Assembly (NCBI GenBank): GCA_044225795.1 | Contig: JBGAIF010000003.1 | Coordinates: 62,001-126,000 of the forward strand | Source: Nemorincola sp044225795 | GTDB lineage: Bacteria; Bacteroidota; Bacteroidia; Chitinophagales; Chitinophagaceae | Length of the DNA stretch: 64,000 nucleotides | Direction: 5' to 3' | Translations under genes and position numbers: made by a program | Notes under the pieces: model-generated | Told to the model about the DNA's origin: nothing | Seen by the model: only the letters and a program-made list of their open reading frames with translations | Database searches by the model: none | Part shown: positions 7,028 to 16,321 of the stretch, piece after piece | How the letters are laid out: each line of letters opens with the position of its first letter | Numbering within the stretch: the first letter of the stretch is position 1

Positions 7028-9259
7028 TTATTTTCCGAATTTATTCTTGAGCGCACTTAGCGCGTCGTTCATGTTTAGTTCTTTCTCTTTTGGTTTGCTA
7101 AAGTCCTTTCTTGGAGCATGACTCCTATCTTTGGTGGCCGGGGGCTCCTGCGCCTGTTTTATTGACAGCGCTATACGTTTGCGGGCCACGTCAACCTCTG
7201 TGACTTTTACTGTTACCTGCTGATTCAGCTTCAATACTTCATTGGGGTCGGTAATGTACTTATGGGCTATTTCAGACACATGCACCAGGCCATCCTGCTT
7301 AACTCCGATATCTACAAACGCGCCGAATCGGGTAATATTCGTGACGATACCAGGTACTACCATTCCTGCATATACATCCTCAATGCTGTAGATATTGGCA
7401 AACTCAAACTGCTGAACTTCACTGCGGGGGTCAAGTCCGGGCTTTTTTAGTTCGTTGATGATATCCTGTATCGTATGCGCCCCTGTCTCGCCCGATATGT
7501 ATCTTTTTGCGTCCAGTTTCTTGATCAGTTCGCTGTTCCCTATTATTGACTTCACATCAGCGCCGATGTCTGTAGCCATATCCGCAACTACTTTATACGC
7601 TTCCGGGTGTACTGCACTTGCATCCAGCGGGTCGTCTCCATCCTTGATGCGCAGGAAGCCGGCACATTGTTCAAAAGCCTTATTGCCCAGTCGTGGTACT
7701 TTCAATAATTGTTTGCGCGATGTGAATTTGCCGATCTCACTCCTGTAGTTCACAATATTCTCTGCGATAGACGGGCCTATACCGCTCACATAGCTCAGCA
7801 GGTGTTTGCTGGCGGTATTCAGGTTCACGCCAACTGTGTTCACGCAACTGATAACGGTCTGGTCCAGGCGTTCTTTCAGGCGCACCTGGTTCACATCATG
7901 CTGGTACTGTCCTACTCCAATACTTTTGGGATCTATCTTAACAAGTTCCGCCAGCGGGTCCATCAATCTTCGGCCAATACTTACGGCACCGCGCACAGTT
8001 ATGTCTTCATTAGGGAATTCCTCACGGGCTATTTCAGATGCTGAGTATATTGACGCCCCATCTTCATTTACAAGAAAGATGGGGAGGTTGAGATTCAGTT
8101 TCTTGATGAATTGCTCCGTTTCCCTCCCCGCTGTGCCATCGCCTACTGCTACTGTCTGTAGCTTATATTCTTGCACCAGCGATCGTATCTTATGTTCGGC
8201 ATCCATGAGCCTGTTTGGTTCATGGATATATATGAGCCCCGTTTTAAGAAGCGTCCCTTTTTCGTCCAGGCATACCACTTTACATCCTGTTCGGTATCCC
8301 GGGTCTATGGCCAATATGCGTTTACTGCCCAGGGGAGAACTAAGTAATAGTTGTCTCAGGTTTTCAGCAAAAACATTGATGGCTTCTTCATCTGACTTTG
8401 TTTTCAGGGCCAGCCGGAACTCGCTTTCCAGTGCGGGCTGAAGCAGTCTGCGCCAAGAATCCCTGATCGCTTTCTTTACCTGTGCACCGGCTTCGTTTGA
8501 TGATTTGATAAACAGGTCTTCTATCTGCGACAGCGCATCTTCTTCAACAGGTGTAATGGTCATGCGCAGTACACCTTCCATAAAACCGCGCAAAATAGCG
8601 AGCATACGGTGCGACGGTATTTTTGAGATCGGTTCAGAGAAGTCGAAATAGTCTTTGTATTTCACAGCTTCCTGTTCCTTATCCGCGAGCACTTTACTTT
8701 GTATTGTAGCAGTATTCCCGAACAGTTTTCTCATGCGCGCACGCACCTCGGCATGCTCATTCACCGTTTCGGCAATGATGTCGCGTGCGCCTTGCAATGC
8801 CTCATCTTCAGATCTTACTTGCTCATTGATGAAGGCTTTGGCCTCTGCCTGTATATCTATATTTCCCTGGTCAAGCAGCATAAATGCTAAAGGTTCCAGG
8901 CCGTTCTCCCGTGCGGTCTGTGCCTTTGTCTTGCGTTTTGGCTTGTAGGGCAGATACAGGTCCTCCAGCGCGGCAAGTGTAGTAGCTGCATCAATCTTCT
9001 TTTGCAGTTCATCAGTCATTTTGCCCTGCTCGGTAATTGTCTTTTCTATGAATGTTTTACGTTCGGAAAATTCCTTCAGGAAATTCGCTTCATCTTGTAT
9101 CTGCTGTATCTGCACTTCATCAAGTGCGCCTGTTTTATCTTTCCGGTAACGTGCAATGAATGGTATTGTGGCTCCCTCATTCAGTAACTCGAGCACTGCC
9201 GCTACATCTTGTTGCCTGAGATTTAGTTTGGCGGATACGCCCTGTACATATTCTGTCAT
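7028..9259 (-). CDS. tex: Tex family RNA-binding protein
   Basis: 743 aa, close to the usual length of Tex/YhgF proteins, which bind nucleic acid and affect transcription and RNA handling. Visible parts in order: the N-terminal Tex domain with ATIPFIARYRKD (about 30-41), the YqgF-like RNase H-fold core beginning ILAIDPGYRTGCK (about 315-328), a helix-hairpin-helix region (SGIGPSIAENIV, about 490-501), and an S1 domain near residues 640-710 (VTNITRFGAFVDIGVKQDG). The C-terminal tail is charged. It is a single-gene unit between convergent and co-oriented neighbours, with nothing unusual seen. Confidence 0.95.
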   Translation of the reverse strand: MTEYVQGVSAKLNLRQQDVAAVLELLNEGATIPFIARYRKDKTGALDEVQIQQIQDEANFLKEFSERKTFIEKTITEQGKMTDELQKKIDAATTLAALEDLYLPYKPKRKTKAQTARENGLEPLAFMLLDQGNIDIQAEAKAFINEQVRSEDEALQGARDIIAETVNEHAEVRARMRKLFGNTATIQSKVLADKEQEAVKYKDYFDFSEPISKIPSHRMLAILRGFMEGVLRMTITPVEEDALSQIEDLFIKSSNEAGAQVKKAIRDSWRRLLQPALESEFRLALKTKSDEEAINVFAENLRQLLLSSPLGSKRILAIDPGYRTGCKVVCLDEKGTLLKTGLIYIHEPNRLMDAEHKIRSLVQEYKLQTVAVGDGTAGRETEQFIKKLNLNLPIFLVNEDGASIYSASEIAREEFPNEDITVRGAVSIGRRLMDPLAELVKIDPKSIGVGQYQHDVNQVRLKERLDQTVISCVNTVGVNLNTASKHLLSYVSGIGPSIAENIVNYRSEIGKFTSRKQLLKVPRLGNKAFEQCAGFLRIKDGDDPLDASAVHPEAYKVVADMATDIGADVKSIIGNSELIKKLDAKRYISGETGAHTIQDIINELKKPGLDPRSEVQQFEFANIYSIEDVYAGMVVPGIVTNITRFGAFVDIGVKQDGLVHVSEIAHKYITDPNEVLKLNQQVTVKVTEVDVARKRIALSIKQAQEPPATKDRSHAPRKDFSKPKEKELNMNDALSALKNKFGK

Positions 9260-9379
9260 ACGATGCTTCTTCGGCTGCGAATGTAATGTGCAGGAGGGAT
9301 TCTGAAAAAGATATTCTTTAGTAATGTTTAATTGCGCGCAGACAGCCGATCTTCCTACAACTGTATAGATGTTATGTGA

Positions 9380-10687
9380 TTAATTCTTAGTAAAACTATT
9401 CCTGGAAGCAACGACCCCGTTCCTGAAGATAATTACAAAATAATTTCCAGGAGGTAGTGTGTTTGTCGGGATGTGCTGTTGTATGGCATGCGTGAGGGAA
9501 CCTTTATACACTACCTGTCCCATTTCGTTGTTGATACAAATTTCATGTTCGTTATTAGTAAACAGGTCTGAACGTATGGACAGCATGTTATTCACAGGGT
9601 TGGGAAATAAAATATACCCCGTATTTTCATAAATACGTGTGATACCGGAAGGCATAACTTCAATCGATGCGGTAGCTGTATCGCTTTTACCACAGTTATA
9701 AGCGACCATTACAACCTGGTATGTGCCGCCACTACTATAGATGTGCGATGCATCTCTGAAGTAGGAGGTCTTGCCATCACCAAAATACCATTCATATGAT
9801 GTGGCATTGCCTGAAGTGTTGCTGAAAGTAACAGTATTATCGGTTCCGGCTTTAAATGTGAAACCTGCAGCCGGGCTATATTCATTAATGTGCCACAGGC
9901 TCATAGTGTCGTACACGACAGTTTTTACCACTTGCCTGATAGTTGCGGCATCAGCGGCAGGCACTGAGAAGTCATAGTTGATAAGCATAGGGTTGCGCTT
10001 GAATATGGCTGTATAGAAACATACAGCGGCAGCATAGGACCCGGCTTCAGATGGGTGGCTGGCGTCAGACTGATAAAGGTCGATCGACGGGTAGTGCGAA
10101 CGCAGATATCGCCATACCGCGCCTACAGGAGATAACAGTGCATGATTGCTATCGGCCATCATGGAATATCTTAATGTCAACAGATCGTCCATTCCTGTAT
10201 AGGTACATACCGGTGGCCACACAGGGCAGTTATCCGCATCACCGTATTTTCGTCCCCACGTTATATAAAACATGCTTCTTCCGCAACTGTTGTATTTGTG
10301 AACCAGGCTATCAAGTAATTTTGCATAAGGGAACACTTCTGTGTCAACCTGTGGCAGATCAAAAGATGGTAATTGGCTTTGTTCCTGAAGTACTACATAG
10401 TCCCAGTCGCCTTCATTTATTTTACTTAGCGTGGTAGCATTGGTGCTGTGCATTTGCAACGTATAGCCTCCAATAGTATTGTAGTCATACCTCAAGGTGT
10501 CGCCAACAGATGCTGCAACCATAGCTGTGAGACCGGGCAGGTCATTTACATACGTGTAGCTGTTACCAATAAAAAGGACATTATAATTGTGATTCCCGCC
10601 CTGTGCAATTGCGATGTCAGGATCAAGCGAGAACAAGAATATTGTTGTTAAGATATATCGGGATAATATCGTTAAATATTTTCTCAT
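9380..10687 (-). CDS. T9SS-exported SGNH-like hydrolase with PKD domain
   Basis: 435 aa. A signal peptide (about 1-29) is followed by an SGNH/GDSL-like domain: block I VLFIGNSYTY with Ser43 as nucleophile, and a block V-like DASHPSEAG that supplies the Asp/His pair. Around residues 275-345 is a PKD-type domain (ATSYEWYFGDGKT), and the last ~85 residues form a type A T9SS sorting domain (LFPNPVNNMLSI, ending in short beta strands). The protein should cross the outer membrane by type IX secretion, consistent with sprA in this window. The substrate, probably an ester on a polysaccharide or lipid, is unknown. It diverges from the M28 peptidase gene across 190 bp. Confidence 0.85.
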   Translation of the reverse strand: MRKYLTILSRYILTTIFLFSLDPDIAIAQGGNHNYNVLFIGNSYTYVNDLPGLTAMVAASVGDTLRYDYNTIGGYTLQMHSTNATTLSKINEGDWDYVVLQEQSQLPSFDLPQVDTEVFPYAKLLDSLVHKYNSCGRSMFYITWGRKYGDADNCPVWPPVCTYTGMDDLLTLRYSMMADSNHALLSPVGAVWRYLRSHYPSIDLYQSDASHPSEAGSYAAAVCFYTAIFKRNPMLINYDFSVPAADAATIRQVVKTVVYDTMSLWHINEYSPAAGFTFKAGTDNTVTFSNTSGNATSYEWYFGDGKTSYFRDASHIYSSGGTYQVVMVAYNCGKSDTATASIEVMPSGITRIYENTGYILFPNPVNNMLSIRSDLFTNNEHEICINNEMGQVVYKGSLTHAIQQHIPTNTLPPGNYFVIIFRNGVVASRNSFTKN

Positions 10688-10877
10688 AATTATTATTTAT
10701 GGCAAGGGTTCTGAGTGCTGCAAGTTACTGATTTTACTGCTTTTACAGCCAATTTTGACCGATATATGCTGCCGGTTAATAAGGAACGGCAGACGTATTT
10801 CGTAGCCATTTACCCTATTTGTTCACCTCGGTTCTTCAATCAAAATCGATTACATTTATTCTCAAAATACATATTTC

Positions 10878-12515
10878 ATGCTCAATAAACAGTTGGTTGT
10901 TCCGGGAAGTATTCTATTCGCCGCACTTGCTGCCTGTAATGCACCGGTAAAAGAGGTAGGTGATACTTTCAACAAGGACAGCCTTGCGGCACATATTAAG
11001 GTACTTGCATCCGATCCGTTTATGGGCAGGCGGCCGTTTACCGTTGGTGAGGAGAAGACAGTGGCTTATATGCAGGGCGAATTTGCAAGGCTGGGTGCAG
11101 AACCGGGAAATAATGGCAGCTATTTGCAGGATGTACCATTGGTAGATATCACTGTTAATGCCGATCCGGAAATGAAGGTGCAGGGTACAAAAGAAAGTTT
11201 CACGCTGAACAATATTGATGATTATATACTGGCAACCGAACGTATCGATTCGATGCTGTCACTGAATAATGATGAAGTGATCTTTGCAGGGTATGGTGTA
11301 GTAGCCCCGGAATATGGCTGGAACGACTATGCCGGTATAGATGTAAAAGGTAAGGTGGTACTTGTATTGGTCAATGATCCTGGATTCAATGCCGGAGATA
11401 CCACAATTTTTAAAGGGAAGACGATGACCTATTACGGACGCTGGACCTACAAGTATGAAGAGGCGGCAAGGCAGGGTGCGAAGGCGTGTCTTATTATACA
11501 TAACACCAAGGCGGCATCATATCCATTCAGTGTCGTGCAGAACTCGTGGGGCAAATCTAATTTGTACCTCGACACAAGAGGAAGTACTGACTATCGCTGT
11601 GCCCTGAATGGGTGGGTGACGGGTGAGGCGGCGAAACGTATGTTGGCCGCTGCCGGTAAGGATACCACTTTGCTGGCATCTGCTGATAAGAAAGGATTTA
11701 AAGCAGAGTCATTGGGCCTGAAGTTATCCACTTCTGTAAGGGTGACAACTGTCTATAACAGATCAAAGAATGTGATAGCGAAGATAACGGGTAGTAAGCA
11801 CCCTGATGAGTATATCGTTTATACGGCACACTGGGACCATCTGGGTGTCGGCAAACCCGACAGCAAGGGTGATACGATATATAATGGCGCATTAGACAAT
11901 GCCAGCGGATCAGCAGCATTGCTGGAGATGGCCAGGGCATTCATGAGCCTGAAGCAGAAGCCGGAGCGTACGGTTGTTTTCCTGTCGGTAACTTCGGAAG
12001 AACAGGGATTGCTGGGATCGAAATATTATGCTGAACATCCTATATATCCTTTAGACAAGACGGTGGCGGAGATCAACATGGATGGTATCAATGCTTTTGG
12101 CAAAACAAAGGATGTGTCCATATCGGGGCAAGGTCAGTCAGATGTCGAAGATTATTTTGTGGCAGCAGCAAAAGAACAGGGCAGATACCTGGCACCTGAA
12201 TCTAAACCGGAGGCAGGAGGATATTTCCGTTCTGATCATTTCAATTTCTCAAAGAAAGGAGTTCCTGCCCTCAATGCCGGAGGTGGAACTGACTGCGTGA
12301 ACGGCGGCAAGAAAGAAGGGGAGCGCCTTCAGGATGAATATACCGAGAAACACTATCATCAGCCATCAGACGAATTCGATCCTTCGTGGACCTTTGAAGG
12401 CGGGCTGGATGATATCAGGCTGTTATTCTCCGTAGGTAAGCGCCTGGCATATGGCTCAGAATGGCCTGGCTGGAAGCAAGGTTCCGAGTTTGCTTCACTC
12501 AGGAAGAAACACTGA
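10878..12515 (+). CDS. M28-family metallopeptidase, lipoprotein
   Basis: 545 aa. The N-terminus has a lipobox-like LAAC at about residue 20, so envelope anchoring is likely. A PA-like insertion precedes the M28 catalytic core. Zinc-site residues expected for the family are visible: His in YTAHWDHLG, Asp in GALDNASGS, Glu-Glu in TSEEQGLLGS, Asp in INMDGIN, and His in FRSDHFNF. The family removes N-terminal amino acids from peptides using two zinc ions. It ends 11 bp from the convergent thioredoxin gene, with no obvious terminator between them. Confidence 0.92.
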   Translation: MLNKQLVVPGSILFAALAACNAPVKEVGDTFNKDSLAAHIKVLASDPFMGRRPFTVGEEKTVAYMQGEFARLGAEPGNNGSYLQDVPLVDITVNADPEMKVQGTKESFTLNNIDDYILATERIDSMLSLNNDEVIFAGYGVVAPEYGWNDYAGIDVKGKVVLVLVNDPGFNAGDTTIFKGKTMTYYGRWTYKYEEAARQGAKACLIIHNTKAASYPFSVVQNSWGKSNLYLDTRGSTDYRCALNGWVTGEAAKRMLAAAGKDTTLLASADKKGFKAESLGLKLSTSVRVTTVYNRSKNVIAKITGSKHPDEYIVYTAHWDHLGVGKPDSKGDTIYNGALDNASGSAALLEMARAFMSLKQKPERTVVFLSVTSEEQGLLGSKYYAEHPIYPLDKTVAEINMDGINAFGKTKDVSISGQGQSDVEDYFVAAAKEQGRYLAPESKPEAGGYFRSDHFNFSKKGVPALNAGGGTDCVNGGKKEGERLQDEYTEKHYHQPSDEFDPSWTFEGGLDDIRLLFSVGKRLAYGSEWPGWKQGSEFASLRKKH

Positions 12516-12526
12516 TGCCAACGCGC

Positions 12527-12835
12527 TTAACCGGCCGCATGCTGCTCGATCACCTTTTGCAGGTGATGTGCAGGCACCACCCCCGACTGGCGCCACAAAG
12601 TGCGACCCTCCCTGAAAAGGATAAGCGTAGGCACGCCAGATACCTGGTAGCTACTTGCCAGTTGCGGGTTCCTGTCCACATCTATCTTAATGATGGTCAC
12701 ATCGTCACCGGCAGATTCTTTCAGTTGTTTCAGAATAGGTGCCATCATCTTGCATGGTCCGCACCACTCCGCGGAAAAATCAACCAGTACAGGCTTGCTG
12801 CTGTTGATGATCTCAGAAAAAGGTTTTGTTTGCAT
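12527..12835 (-). CDS. Thioredoxin
   Basis: 102 aa, a single thioredoxin domain with the classical active site WCGPC (Cys25/Cys28) and the cis-proline segment GVPTLILF. No signal peptide, so cytosolic. It is the last gene of an eight-gene minus-strand cluster rich in rhodaneses (12527-16603). The likely job here is to release sulfide or regenerate thiols from rhodanese persulfides. It starts 7 nt after the preceding stop (12843), fitting an operon. Whether it is the cell's main thioredoxin cannot be told. Confidence 0.93.
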   Translation of the reverse strand: MQTKPFSEIINSSKPVLVDFSAEWCGPCKMMAPILKQLKESAGDDVTIIKIDVDRNPQLASSYQVSGVPTLILFREGRTLWRQSGVVPAHHLQKVIEQHAAG

Positions 12836-12842
12836 AGCCCGG

Positions 12843-13106
12843 TTATTTTACTTCTTCGTATTCTACGTCAATATTGTTATTCCTCGTTGCCGTTTGCCTT
12901 GTTATATTGCCCGCATTGCTGCCGCATTGCCTGGTGCCACAGCATCCTGTATTAGTAATGCCCTGGTAAAGGAAGAATATGCCGAACAGTCCCAATGCCC
13001 AGTCGCGGGATTGTATAGCAGATACCATCAGCATCAGCCCGATCGCTGTGCGCATGATGCGGATAATGTCCCAGTCCGACTTGAGTCTTTCTATGAATGT
13101 GCTCAT
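12843..13106 (-). CDS. DUF2892-like membrane protein with cysteine-rich segment
   Basis: 87 aa. Residues about 15-50 hold two hydrophobic segments with the layout of the YgaP membrane part (DUF2892), followed by TGCCGTRQCGS, a cysteine cluster (three Cys within six residues), and a polar tail. YgaP joins such a membrane hairpin to a rhodanese; here the rhodanese is a separate gene just upstream, overlapping by 4 nt (13103-13106). The cluster could accept sulfur or bind metal, which is a guess. Co-translation with the rhodanese is likely from the ATGA-type overlap. Confidence 0.7.
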   Translation of the reverse strand: MSTFIERLKSDWDIIRIMRTAIGLMLMVSAIQSRDWALGLFGIFFLYQGITNTGCCGTRQCGSNAGNITRQTATRNNNIDVEYEEVK

Positions 13107-13417
13107 CTTTCGTATCTCCTTAAATTTAGCCAGCTGCCACCGTTGTGAACTTCTTTAAACCCGTTTGACAACAAAATGCTTCTGGCAGATGCACTACGCA
13201 TACCCGATGCGCAGCATGTGATCACAGGTACATCTTTCTTCAGCTTCGCCATCTGGCTGTTAAGGCTGGCAAGGGGCATATTTATTGACCCTTTTACATG
13301 GCCGCCTGAATATTCACCCTGCGTGCGTACATCCAGTATCACGGCGCCGTTAGCTATCAATGCTGCTACATCCACCTTCGGACCCATGCCCAGTAGTTTT
13401 TTGATCAATCCTATCAT
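13103..13417 (-). CDS. Single-domain rhodanese
   Basis: 104 aa, one rhodanese domain. It shows ILDVRTQGEYSGGHVKGS (about 27-44) and the active-site loop CCASGMRS, where Cys69 is the persulfide-carrying residue and Cys68 precedes it. The N-terminus is amphipathic rather than a clear signal, so it is probably cytosolic. It overlaps its neighbours on both sides by 4 nt (13103-13106 and 13414-13417), strong evidence for a tightly coupled operon. The role is sulfane-sulfur transfer, probably shared with the membrane proteins beside it. Confidence 0.9.
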   Translation of the reverse strand: MIGLIKKLLGMGPKVDVAALIANGAVILDVRTQGEYSGGHVKGSINMPLASLNSQMAKLKKDVPVITCCASGMRSASARSILLSNGFKEVHNGGSWLNLRRYER

Positions 13418-13653
13418 TTTTCTTTCGTTTTTTCTTTTTTAAGTGAACTGAATAAAAGCAGACCTACAATGCCTCCGTATGTGGTACTGTTCAATGGCTT
13501 TGAAGTGATGAGGCAGGTTCCGGACGCGCACCCAACAAAATACCAGTAACACCATCCCGCTATAGCACCCACGATCAGACCGGCTATTTCCAGCTTGTAT
13601 TTATTCATCATTAGTGCAAAGTTCTGCATATATCTGCTTGTGCTTTGTAACAT
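13414..13653 (-). CDS. DUF6132-like small membrane protein
   Basis: 79 aa. Two membrane segments (about 18-35 and 55-70) flank the motif GCASGTCLITSKP, with two conserved-looking cysteines five apart. This pattern matches the Bacteroidota DUF6132 family as I remember it, often found beside rhodaneses and thioredoxins. The better start may be the second Met region (MMNKYKLE, about residue 15), which removes a non-hydrophobic extension. The function is unknown; membrane passage or handling of sulfur species is inferred from context. Confidence 0.72.
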   Translation of the reverse strand: MLQSTSRYMQNFALMMNKYKLEIAGLIVGAIAGWCYWYFVGCASGTCLITSKPLNSTTYGGIVGLLLFSSLKKEKTKEK

Positions 13654-13680
13654 TTGTTGGATTACACCGTTAAAGGTCTG

Positions 13681-13881
13681 CTAACGTTTGCGGGTGCTGA
13701 TGCCGAAAGGCAGATAGAGCGGGCAAACATTTACCAGTGCGGTAAGCATGAAGATGGCGGCAAGTGCCAATAATACGATAGCTGTAGTGCCGGTGATCTT
13801 TCCTGCTGCATATAAACCTGCAATAGCTATAGCCACTATTATTCTTATGGCTTTGTCTGCTGTTCCGATGTTCTTTTTCAT
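13681..13881 (-). CDS. DUF2892 membrane protein
   Basis: 66 aa from the ATG at 13881, chosen because it begins MKKNIGTADKAIR, the standard DUF2892 start; an upstream in-frame Met at 13941 would add 20 unlikely residues. Two membrane helices follow (about 10-27 and 31-50), with the family's VCPLYLPFGI near the end (single Cys). It is the stand-alone form of the YgaP membrane domain. It lies between the Crp/Fnr regulator and the DUF6132 gene and shares the sulfur-cluster context. Confidence 0.82.
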   Translation of the reverse strand: MKKNIGTADKAIRIIVAIAIAGLYAAGKITGTTAIVLLALAAIFMLTALVNVCPLYLPFGISTRKR

Positions 13882-13948
13882 AGACTTTGTTTTTTGATCC
13901 GGAACAAAGGTCGGAAGCAGTATGCGGCTTATTGGGAACAAATGTTCC

Positions 13949-14560
13949 CTAATCGGGTAATAATTCTATAGTGTTTCTGCCCAGGCGCAGAATGTTCTTT
14001 TGCTCCATGGTGCGCAGTAGCCGGCTTACAGCCTCCCTATGTGTATGGAGCTCGTCGGCTATTTGCTGGTGGGTGATATACAGCGCCTGTGTACCCACAG
14101 CTTTGGCTCTCTTTTGAAGATAGTTCAGCACCTGCTTATCCATGTTGTTGAACGCTATCAGGTCTATCACTTCTATCAGTTCAGCAAAGCGGGCGCCATA
14201 AGTACTGTTGACGAATGTTTTCCATTCAGGATATTTGAACCACTCATCTACCATATTAACAGGTATTTGCAGCACTTCGGTATCTTCTTCAGCTATGGCT
14301 TTTATGACGCTTTTCTTGTTTCCCTGGCAGCAATTTATTGCCATGGCGCAGGTCTGGCCCGGATACAGATGGTATAAGAACACCTCCTTGCCTTCCTCGT
14401 TCTGCCTCACAATTCGTAATACGCCTTGCTGCACTATGGGCACGAACAGTATCTTGTCTCCCGGTGTAATGAGCGTTGCATCTCTTTCTACGTTTTTTAC
14501 ACGGGCATACCTGTTGATCTCATCGTTGAGCTGGGGATTGGAGAAAATGGTCTTGTTCAT
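13949..14560 (-). CDS. Crp/Fnr-family transcription regulator with clustered cysteines
   Basis: 203 aa from the ATG at 14560 (MNKTIFSNPQ); a longer start at 14590 is possible. Residues about 20-130 form the cyclic-nucleotide-type beta-roll, and the C-terminus has a winged helix (ITHQQIADELHTHREAVSRLL, split here at about 150-170). The FNR Fe-S cysteine pattern is absent, but three cysteines lie close together in the beta-roll: Cys71, Cys77 and Cys78 (QTCAMAINCC). A persulfide, disulfide or haem-type sensor is plausible. Given its neighbours, it probably controls the rhodanese and reductase genes around it. That regulatory link is inferred. Confidence 0.85.
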   Translation of the reverse strand: MNKTIFSNPQLNDEINRYARVKNVERDATLITPGDKILFVPIVQQGVLRIVRQNEEGKEVFLYHLYPGQTCAMAINCCQGNKKSVIKAIAEEDTEVLQIPVNMVDEWFKYPEWKTFVNSTYGARFAELIEVIDLIAFNNMDKQVLNYLQKRAKAVGTQALYITHQQIADELHTHREAVSRLLRTMEQKNILRLGRNTIELLPD

Positions 14561-14633
14561 TTCTGCTGAATTACCCCACGAAGGTAACACAGAAAAAGTT
14601 TTGTCATCCGGAAACGATCGTGAGGTAAGCAGG

Positions 14634-16316
14634 CTACGACACCATGACCGGTCTTTTGATCAGGTCCCGCTCTGCCTGACAGGCTTTCCATAATTTATAG
14701 CCGCCGGAGAGGTTCATGACACGGTCATATCCATGCTGCAGCAATATGCGCTGGGCAAGATAGCCGCGCAGACCCACCTGGCAGAATATATAAATGGTCT
14801 TATCTTTCGGCAATTCGCGCAGGCGGTCCCTCAGTTCGTCAACAGGTATATTAATGGCGCCGCTTATGGTTTCTGTGTTGAACTCATCTGCTGACCGCAC
14901 ATCCAGTAAGATATCATCCCCGCTGATGTGGTCTGTGCTGTGCCATGGGGTTACTTTTAGAGTGCCTTCTATGATATTCTCTGCAACAAAACCTGCCATA
15001 TTTACGGGGTCTTTTGCCGAAGAGTAGGGGGGTGCATAGGCGTGTTCAAATTCTTCAAGGTCGTAGATAGTGCCATTCAATTTTATTACAGATGCCAGTA
15101 CATCAAGGCGCTTGTCTGCACCGTCATATCCTGCCACCTGGCCACCCAGTAGCTTCCCTGTTGCGGGGTCAAATACGATCTGTATGGTCATTTGCTGCGC
15201 ATCGGGATAGTATCCAGCGTGCGATCCGCTATGAGTTGTTGAAACAATGTGGTTGATGCCATATCGTGTGGCCATCTTTGATGACAGCCCGGTAACTCCG
15301 GCAGTCATATCAAACAGCTTTACGATCGCTGTATTTATGGCGCCGTTGTATTTGTGTTTATTGCCTTGTACAATATTGTTGGCACATATACGCCCCTGCT
15401 TATTGGCTGGACCGGCAAGGTAAGTATTAGATGATAGTCCGGTAAGCGGATTTATGAATTCAATGGCATCGCCCACCGCGTATATATCCGGGTCTGATGT
15501 CTGAAGGTATTCATTTACAAGTATTCCTCTTGCCTGGCCTGTTTCCAGTCCGGCATTCACTGCCAGCCTGGTGTCGGGTTTCACGCCTATGGAGAGTATC
15601 ACTATATCTGCATGAAGTGCCGGCTCGTCTTTAAGCATTACAGAGATGCCCCTGCCGCTTTTCTCGAAACCCGTCACGGCTGTGCTTAGTTTTAGTTGCA
15701 CTCCTTTGCCGCGCATATGCTGTTGCGCCAGTGCGGCTATAGGGTAGTCGGCCGGAGGTAATATCTGGTCAGCCATTTCTACTACGGTCACATCCATGCC
15801 CAGGTGGTGCAGATTCTCGGCCATTTCCAGACCTATGAACCCCGCGCCAACCACTACTGCTTTGCCGGTGCTATGTGCGTCGGCATATGCTTTTATATAG
15901 TCTGTATCATTCACATTGCGCAGAGTGAATATCCCTTCCATATTTATGCCGGGCAGCGGCGGCCTGATAGGCTCCGCTCCGGGAGACAGCACCAGCTTAT
16001 CATATGTTTCCTCATATTGCCTGCCCGTAATATGGTTCACCGCCACTATGGTCTTCCTGGCGCGGTCTATTGACAATACCTCTGTGCGTACGCGCACGTC
16101 TATATTGAACCTTTTATTAAAAGCACTGGCTGTTTGCACAAAAAGTGCATCACGCTCCCTGATCACATTGCCGATGTAGTATGGTAGCCCGCAATTGGCA
16201 TAAGAAATATATTCTCCCTTCTCAAAAATGACTATTTCAGCGTGTTCGTCCATTCTGCGCAGGCGTGCTGCTGTACTGGCACCACCGGCCACTGCGCCGA
16301 CTATGATATATTTCAT
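14634..16316 (-). CDS. CoA-disulfide reductase / rhodanese fusion (persulfide reductase type)
   Basis: 560 aa from the ATG at 16316, which gives the normal start MKYIIVGAVAGGAS (FAD-binding GxGxxG-like); a longer frame to 16358 overlaps the previous gene and is less likely. The pyridine-nucleotide disulfide oxidoreductase core has the single active-site Cys42 (YANCGLPY) typical of CoA-disulfide reductases, and an NAD(P)H site around VVVGAGFIGLEMAE. The last ~100 residues are a rhodanese domain with CQVGLRG (Cys512). This architecture matches CoADR-RHD/Npsr enzymes, which use NADH to reduce CoA or other persulfides and release sulfide. It starts 5 nt after the upstream rhodanese stop. Confidence 0.92.
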   Translation of the reverse strand: MKYIIVGAVAGGASTAARLRRMDEHAEIVIFEKGEYISYANCGLPYYIGNVIRERDALFVQTASAFNKRFNIDVRVRTEVLSIDRARKTIVAVNHITGRQYEETYDKLVLSPGAEPIRPPLPGINMEGIFTLRNVNDTDYIKAYADAHSTGKAVVVGAGFIGLEMAENLHHLGMDVTVVEMADQILPPADYPIAALAQQHMRGKGVQLKLSTAVTGFEKSGRGISVMLKDEPALHADIVILSIGVKPDTRLAVNAGLETGQARGILVNEYLQTSDPDIYAVGDAIEFINPLTGLSSNTYLAGPANKQGRICANNIVQGNKHKYNGAINTAIVKLFDMTAGVTGLSSKMATRYGINHIVSTTHSGSHAGYYPDAQQMTIQIVFDPATGKLLGGQVAGYDGADKRLDVLASVIKLNGTIYDLEEFEHAYAPPYSSAKDPVNMAGFVAENIIEGTLKVTPWHSTDHISGDDILLDVRSADEFNTETISGAINIPVDELRDRLRELPKDKTIYIFCQVGLRGYLAQRILLQHGYDRVMNLSGGYKLWKACQAERDLIKRPVMVS

Positions 16317-16321
16317 TTGTA

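Noticed and set aside
7806..8441. Long frame opposite tex
   Set aside because: Antisense to a well-supported conserved gene, Ser/Arg-rich composition typical of shadow frames.
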